NCBI GenBank assembly: GCA_900491605.1
Contig: UESW01003835.1
Location: 1,557,937-1,621,936, forward strand
Source: Calamus simplicifolius
Lineage: Eukaryota; Streptophyta; Magnoliopsida; Arecales; Arecaceae
DNA: 64,000 nt
Direction of reading: 5' to 3'
Shown here: positions 60,035 to 64,000 of the stretch, in pieces
Layout of the letters: every line of letters begins with the position of its first letter
Position numbering within the stretch: position 1 is the stretch's first letter
Translations under genes and position numbers: made by a program
Notes under the pieces: model-generated
Database searches by the model: none
Told to the model about the DNA's origin: nothing
What the model saw: only the letters and a program-made list of their open reading frames with translations

Positions 60035-61523
60035 CTATAAGGTCTTTCCACCACCGCTTGACATAAGAGAAGCAGCAGCTGCTGCTGCTGTAGGAACAAT
60101 ACCCACTGAAACACCAGGCTTTGAGAGATGCAAGAGCCTGCAGCAGAAGAAAATCTTCATCAAGATATAATCATTAAAAAAGTTTATCATCAGCAGTGAC
60201 ATGGCAGGATATACTATACATACGGAGCCAAATACTCGCAGAATGAAGAAACAGCAGAAACAACTTCACTATAGTTCTCAGCTGCAGCAGGGGCTGTGAT
60301 TTCAACCAGTTGTATGCCTGGAGTGACAGGGACAGCTTCGTCAGTTGCATGAAGTTTTGGCATTTTATTGGCAGAAGTCACAGTAACTGTTATCTGGGCT
60401 CCACGGTGGAAACGGAATGCAAAACCCACTTTCAAAAGTTCATGGTCTAACTTGTAACCCAGGGAATAAAAGAAGCGCAGCACGTTATGGCCCACTTTGC
60501 TCTCCACTATGGTTCGGACTAAAACTGAGATTTGTTCAGCACCAGCACCTCTCATGGCACCCCCAACATGTCGTACAGTCCTATATGGTCAGAAGATAGA
60601 AGTCATTCAGGTTAATTTGAAAAAAAGTGTGTGGAAGTAATGTTTATGGGGTGGCTGCAAAAGATATACCAAGATGGCGTGGGCTGTGCTAAATCACACA
60701 AAAGACGGACCTCTGAGGGCACCACTCCTACAAAACAGAAAGGCATCTTTATGCAAGCCTGAGCCATTGACTACTAAATGAAGATGAATGAATTCACAGC
60801 TGCAACATGCTCACCTAGGTTCGGTCCACTTTTTAAGCACAGCTCATGTACCTTGACATGTTCTTTTGGAACACCACAAAGGCCCTGTAGAAGAATCTCC
60901 AGGGCCTCAACATGCTGAAAACAAACACCATCGTTATGCCTCATGTAATGGGAATGGTTGATGGTTAATTTTGAATCAATAAAAAGAAAATCTGAGTTTT
61001 ATGTACCACTGAGTTGTCTTGTTGTTGCCATTTTTTCCAACTTAAAAGAGCAAATTTCTCAGAGTTCAGTGTTTCTTGTGTTTCATATCAAATAATTTAC
61101 AAAGTGGAACCTTACTATGTCAATGGCATAGTTAATGCTTGTTTAAAATATGGAGGTTTGACTTGCTACTTGCTGTGGCTGTATCATGCAACCATGCAAG
61201 CAAACAAGATAACTCCAAAAAGGCAACCCATGGCCAAAGCAAGCCATGAGCCCTTTCAGATAGAATGGTCCATCTGATATTCATCTTAACACAGTATCTA
61301 TGTCATATTAATTTTTAAAAAATAAATCTCTTACTGCAGATTACTAAATCATGTTTCAACAATGATGGTTCTAGGAAACAAAGGATGCCACCATTTCTAC
61401 CCTAAATACAGATAATTAGCTTTAAACGATAAAGCATAAAGAAAACATGGCATAGAATAATCAAACAGCAGTAGTAGTGACATGTACCTGTGACTCAATA
61501 ATTCCTTGCACCACACACTCCAT
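60035..61523 (-). CDS. MED18: Mediator complex subunit 18 (MED18)
   Basis: Five exons (61488-61523, 60815-60914, 60670-60727, 60224-60580, 60035-60137) join in frame to 217 aa, about the normal length for plant MED18. The protein opens MECVVQGIIESQ, continues HVEALEILLQGLCGVP, then TVRHVGGAMRGAGAEQ, SLGYKLDHELLKVGFAF, SSFCEYLAPLLH and ends with an alanine run (PTAAAAAASLMSSGGG). MED18 is part of the head module of Mediator and works with MED8/MED20 in Pol II initiation. Arabidopsis MED18 acts in flowering, immunity and transcription termination (family knowledge). All splice sites are GT-AG. Start chosen at the ATG shared by the family. No frame problems. Confidence 0.95.
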
Positions 61524-62694
61524 TTACTTCTAGTTCCTCCACACTATTCCTTTCCTTCTATGAGCAAATAAAACATCATTAAGAGCTGTAATTTCTTTTA
61601 TTACAGTGAAAAAAATTAACCTCAAAATATGCAGTGTCTTTTATGAAAAATCAAAAGAATATTCTACTGATCAGTTATGATTCAGATTTTGAACTTCTGG
61701 TTTTCTGTCATTTCCATATAATGCACAAGAAGAATAAATTTCAGTACAGGAATTAATCTTTCCAGTTAGGAACAACAAGCTGCTACAATCTTTCTCCATT
61801 CTAAAACTTACTTCCATTTTCTCAACAAACAGAGCTACTTTAAAAGAATGTAAAAGTTCAAATGATATAGGGATGTCAGGGTCATTCTTAAACATAATGC
61901 CTACCAACAAGGTCACTCCACCAGCAACTGAACTACCAAAAACCAACAACATCTTTAGGTAGACAGATTAATCAGATTCCACCACTAAACTTCGATGATC
62001 TCATCAAAGATGGATTGTGATGCTTCACTTTCCTGTTGATTCATAAATGATATTGCCATAGTCATTGGTCACAATTCCAATCCATGCTCAGTCTTGCCCT
62101 TCAAATAATTTAACTATGTACACAAGTTTCTCCCAAATGTAAAGATGTCCCGCCACATATTTGACTTTTTGCTGAAAAGCATCCTCTAAAGCCCATAGTT
62201 ACCCCATTGAAACAAAGGTTTCTTTCGTCTCCCCATCATGCGCGTTTTTCTAGTCATTTTTGGTGAATACTTTGTCCAACGAACACTTTGATCTCAGCTT
62301 CCTCTGTATCTCTCTTGTAACATGACCCCACTTGTTTCACAATCTGAAATTTACCCTTCGTTCTAAACATTTTATAAAATCAAGCAGCACTTATCAATGT
62401 CTCAATTTTAAATAGAGCACACAAAAAAAAAAAAACAAACGCAGTGCCCACGACGAAAGCTGAAAAAGACAAGAAAAGAGAGAGTGCAAGCTTAAATGCA
62501 GTCTTAGTCTCTGAGGCATTTCGTCAAACAGTTGGCAGTAGAAAACCAGAACATGTAGCCCGTGAAATGATCCGGCTGTGTCCATATATTATCGATGCTT
62601 AAATCCAACAATAGAACATAAATCCAGCACCTCTTTCATAAAAGAAGACAAAAAAAAAAAAAACCAAATTCTTCGAGGGAAAAAAAAAGGACTT

Positions 62695-62800
62695 CACCTT
62701 TTGAGGAAGCGAAGAACGGAAGCTTCCACCCGAAACCGGCTGTTTCCGAGGACCCCATCCCAAGTCCTAACTGGCTGTCATATGGTGGCTAAAAGTCCAA
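62695..62800 (-). other. possible MED18 5' UTR exon and promoter side
   Basis: On the minus strand a GC-rich stretch ends in AAAAG|GTGAAG at about 62696, a good splice donor. An acceptor (AACTAG) lies six bases before the MED18 ATG. This suggests a non-coding first exon and a ~1.2-kb 5' UTR intron. It was inferred from sequence only. Confidence 0.4.
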
Positions 62801-63309
62801 TCATGTGTAGACCATATATTATATAAAGTGACTATATTTTCTGTACCATATAGAGAACAAAGCAATTTTTCATTTGGCCATTAATGGCTAAAACGGTCGA
62901 AATATCCTTCACCGTCCTCATTTACCATTCTCGTTCCGTTAGTTTTAATATAATATATTAGATATATATATATATTAAAATTTTAAAATAAATAAAAATA
63001 TATACTAAAAAATCTAGTAAAACACGTTTCAATCTTCTATCTATTTTTTCTTTCATGCAACTACATTGAACATCAGAGCCAGAGTTTTTTATTAGTATTT
63101 TTTAAGCTTTTAATAAATTATAAATTTAATAAAATAATTTTTTTATATAAATGATCAATGGGTACCGTTGTTCGGCCGGGTATCCTCGTCCCTACCGTTA
63201 ACTATAACAGCTTAACGGATAAAAATAAGAAAGTTTTTCCTAACGGAACGGAACCAAGCATAGGCCACCCCGGCCGTTGCCATCCCTACACTTAAATAAA
63301 AAAATAATT

Positions 63310-63890
63310 TACTTATATGCTTTTATAAAGTAACTATATTATTTATTACACATATTTTTCTATATTATAATTTTTTCATATAAATTGCTAAGTTCTATTC
63401 ACTTTATTTTTAATACCCTTTATACTACGAGGCCTACTTTATATACTAATTATATACTATCTCTTTACAATTGAAATGTAATTTTCTCTTATCAAACTAT
63501 ATTTTCAATCATATTTTAATATATACATTAATTATATAAAATTTATTTTAAAATAAAATAAATTTTTATAATTATTTATTAAATAATAGTATTATATTTT
63601 TTATAACTATTGATTATATTATAAAAAATATTTTTATTTCAGTCATAAAAACTTTTTAAAACATTGTATTTTTATCGTCGAATGACAAAATTGTTAGCTA
63701 AAGATAAATTTTTGATTTACTTTTTTTTTAAATGTATCAAGAGTAAAAGGCAGGTGAATGACTCATCAACGTTGATCAAAGAAGGAAAAAAAAAAAAAGA
63801 ATTAAAGAGTAATAATGAAAATAACAACATAATCATGTAAGGATATTTAAGAAAAAAATGTATTTTATCTAATTGATGGAAAACCAACTT
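63310..63890. repeat. AT-rich dispersed repeat, copy 2 (upstream of MED18)
   Basis: Shares ordered words with 12040-12680 (AATAATAGTATTATAT, TTTTGATTTACTTTTTTTT, TATCAAGAGTAAAAGGCA, CTAATTGATGGAAAA) in the same orientation. The flanking 62940-63310 is also AT-rich, apart from a GC-richer patch at 63160-63290 with AACGG words. No coding content. Confidence 0.55.
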
Positions 63891-64000
63891 GATCATGTTC
63901 CAAATGGATATTTTTTTCCATCAATTTAAGAGTTAAATGATAACTTGAGAATATAAGTTATCAATTTAACTTTTTTGACCAAACCAAAAATATGGATAAT

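Overview
This is plant nuclear DNA. Genes are split by many GT-AG introns, coding sequence is AT-leaning, introns run to kilobases, and LTR retrotransposons and LINE debris are abundant. The proteins look monocot-like but codon GC is not grass-like. A palm or similar non-grass monocot is my best guess (inference, not proven). One ambiguous base (N, 53474) shows a draft assembly, and several one-base indels in homopolymer runs may be sequencing errors.

Layout. 1-7853 (+): the 3' part of a UTP13/TBL3-type WD40 gene of the SSU processome; its 5' exons lie left of the window. 7854-12700: AT-rich intergenic DNA with small tandem duplications. 13428-23816 (+): a complete 12-exon gene (527 aa) for an ARID DNA-binding protein with a C-terminal HSP20-like domain. 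It carries an 18-residue tandem repeat and one apparent GC-AG intron. 26644-27431 (-): a glycine-rich secreted-type protein whose signal peptide and glycine-rich body lie in different frames. 28604-53233 (-): a 16-exon CDC27/APC3 gene (HOBBIT-type anaphase-promoting complex subunit) spanning 24.6 kb. 60035-61523 (-): a complete 5-exon MED18 gene (217 aa, Mediator head).

Mobile DNA. A Ty1/copia element (44005-52946) with unusually long LTRs of about 2.2 kb sits inside intron 1 of CDC27. It has lost most of gag and carries many frame breaks. Just upstream, CDC27 exon 1 is present twice: an intact copy at 53129-53233 and a one-base-deleted copy at 54497-54600. Both copies carry the tail of the copia 3' LTR, and they are separated by the N and a gypsy-like LTR fragment. 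55561-57060 is GC-rich, LTR-like DNA with a 106-bp repeat and an ~88-bp minisatellite. RTE-like LINE tails lie in introns of UTP13 and CDC27, and an L1-type RNase H remnant lies near 57.7-58.2 kb.

The four clear genes act in separate nuclear processes: rRNA processing, chromatin/transcription, cell cycle and Pol II transcription. They do not form a cluster or operon. I found no CRISPR array, no convincing tRNA or rRNA, and no obviously new multi-gene system. The most unusual structure is the CDC27 5' region.
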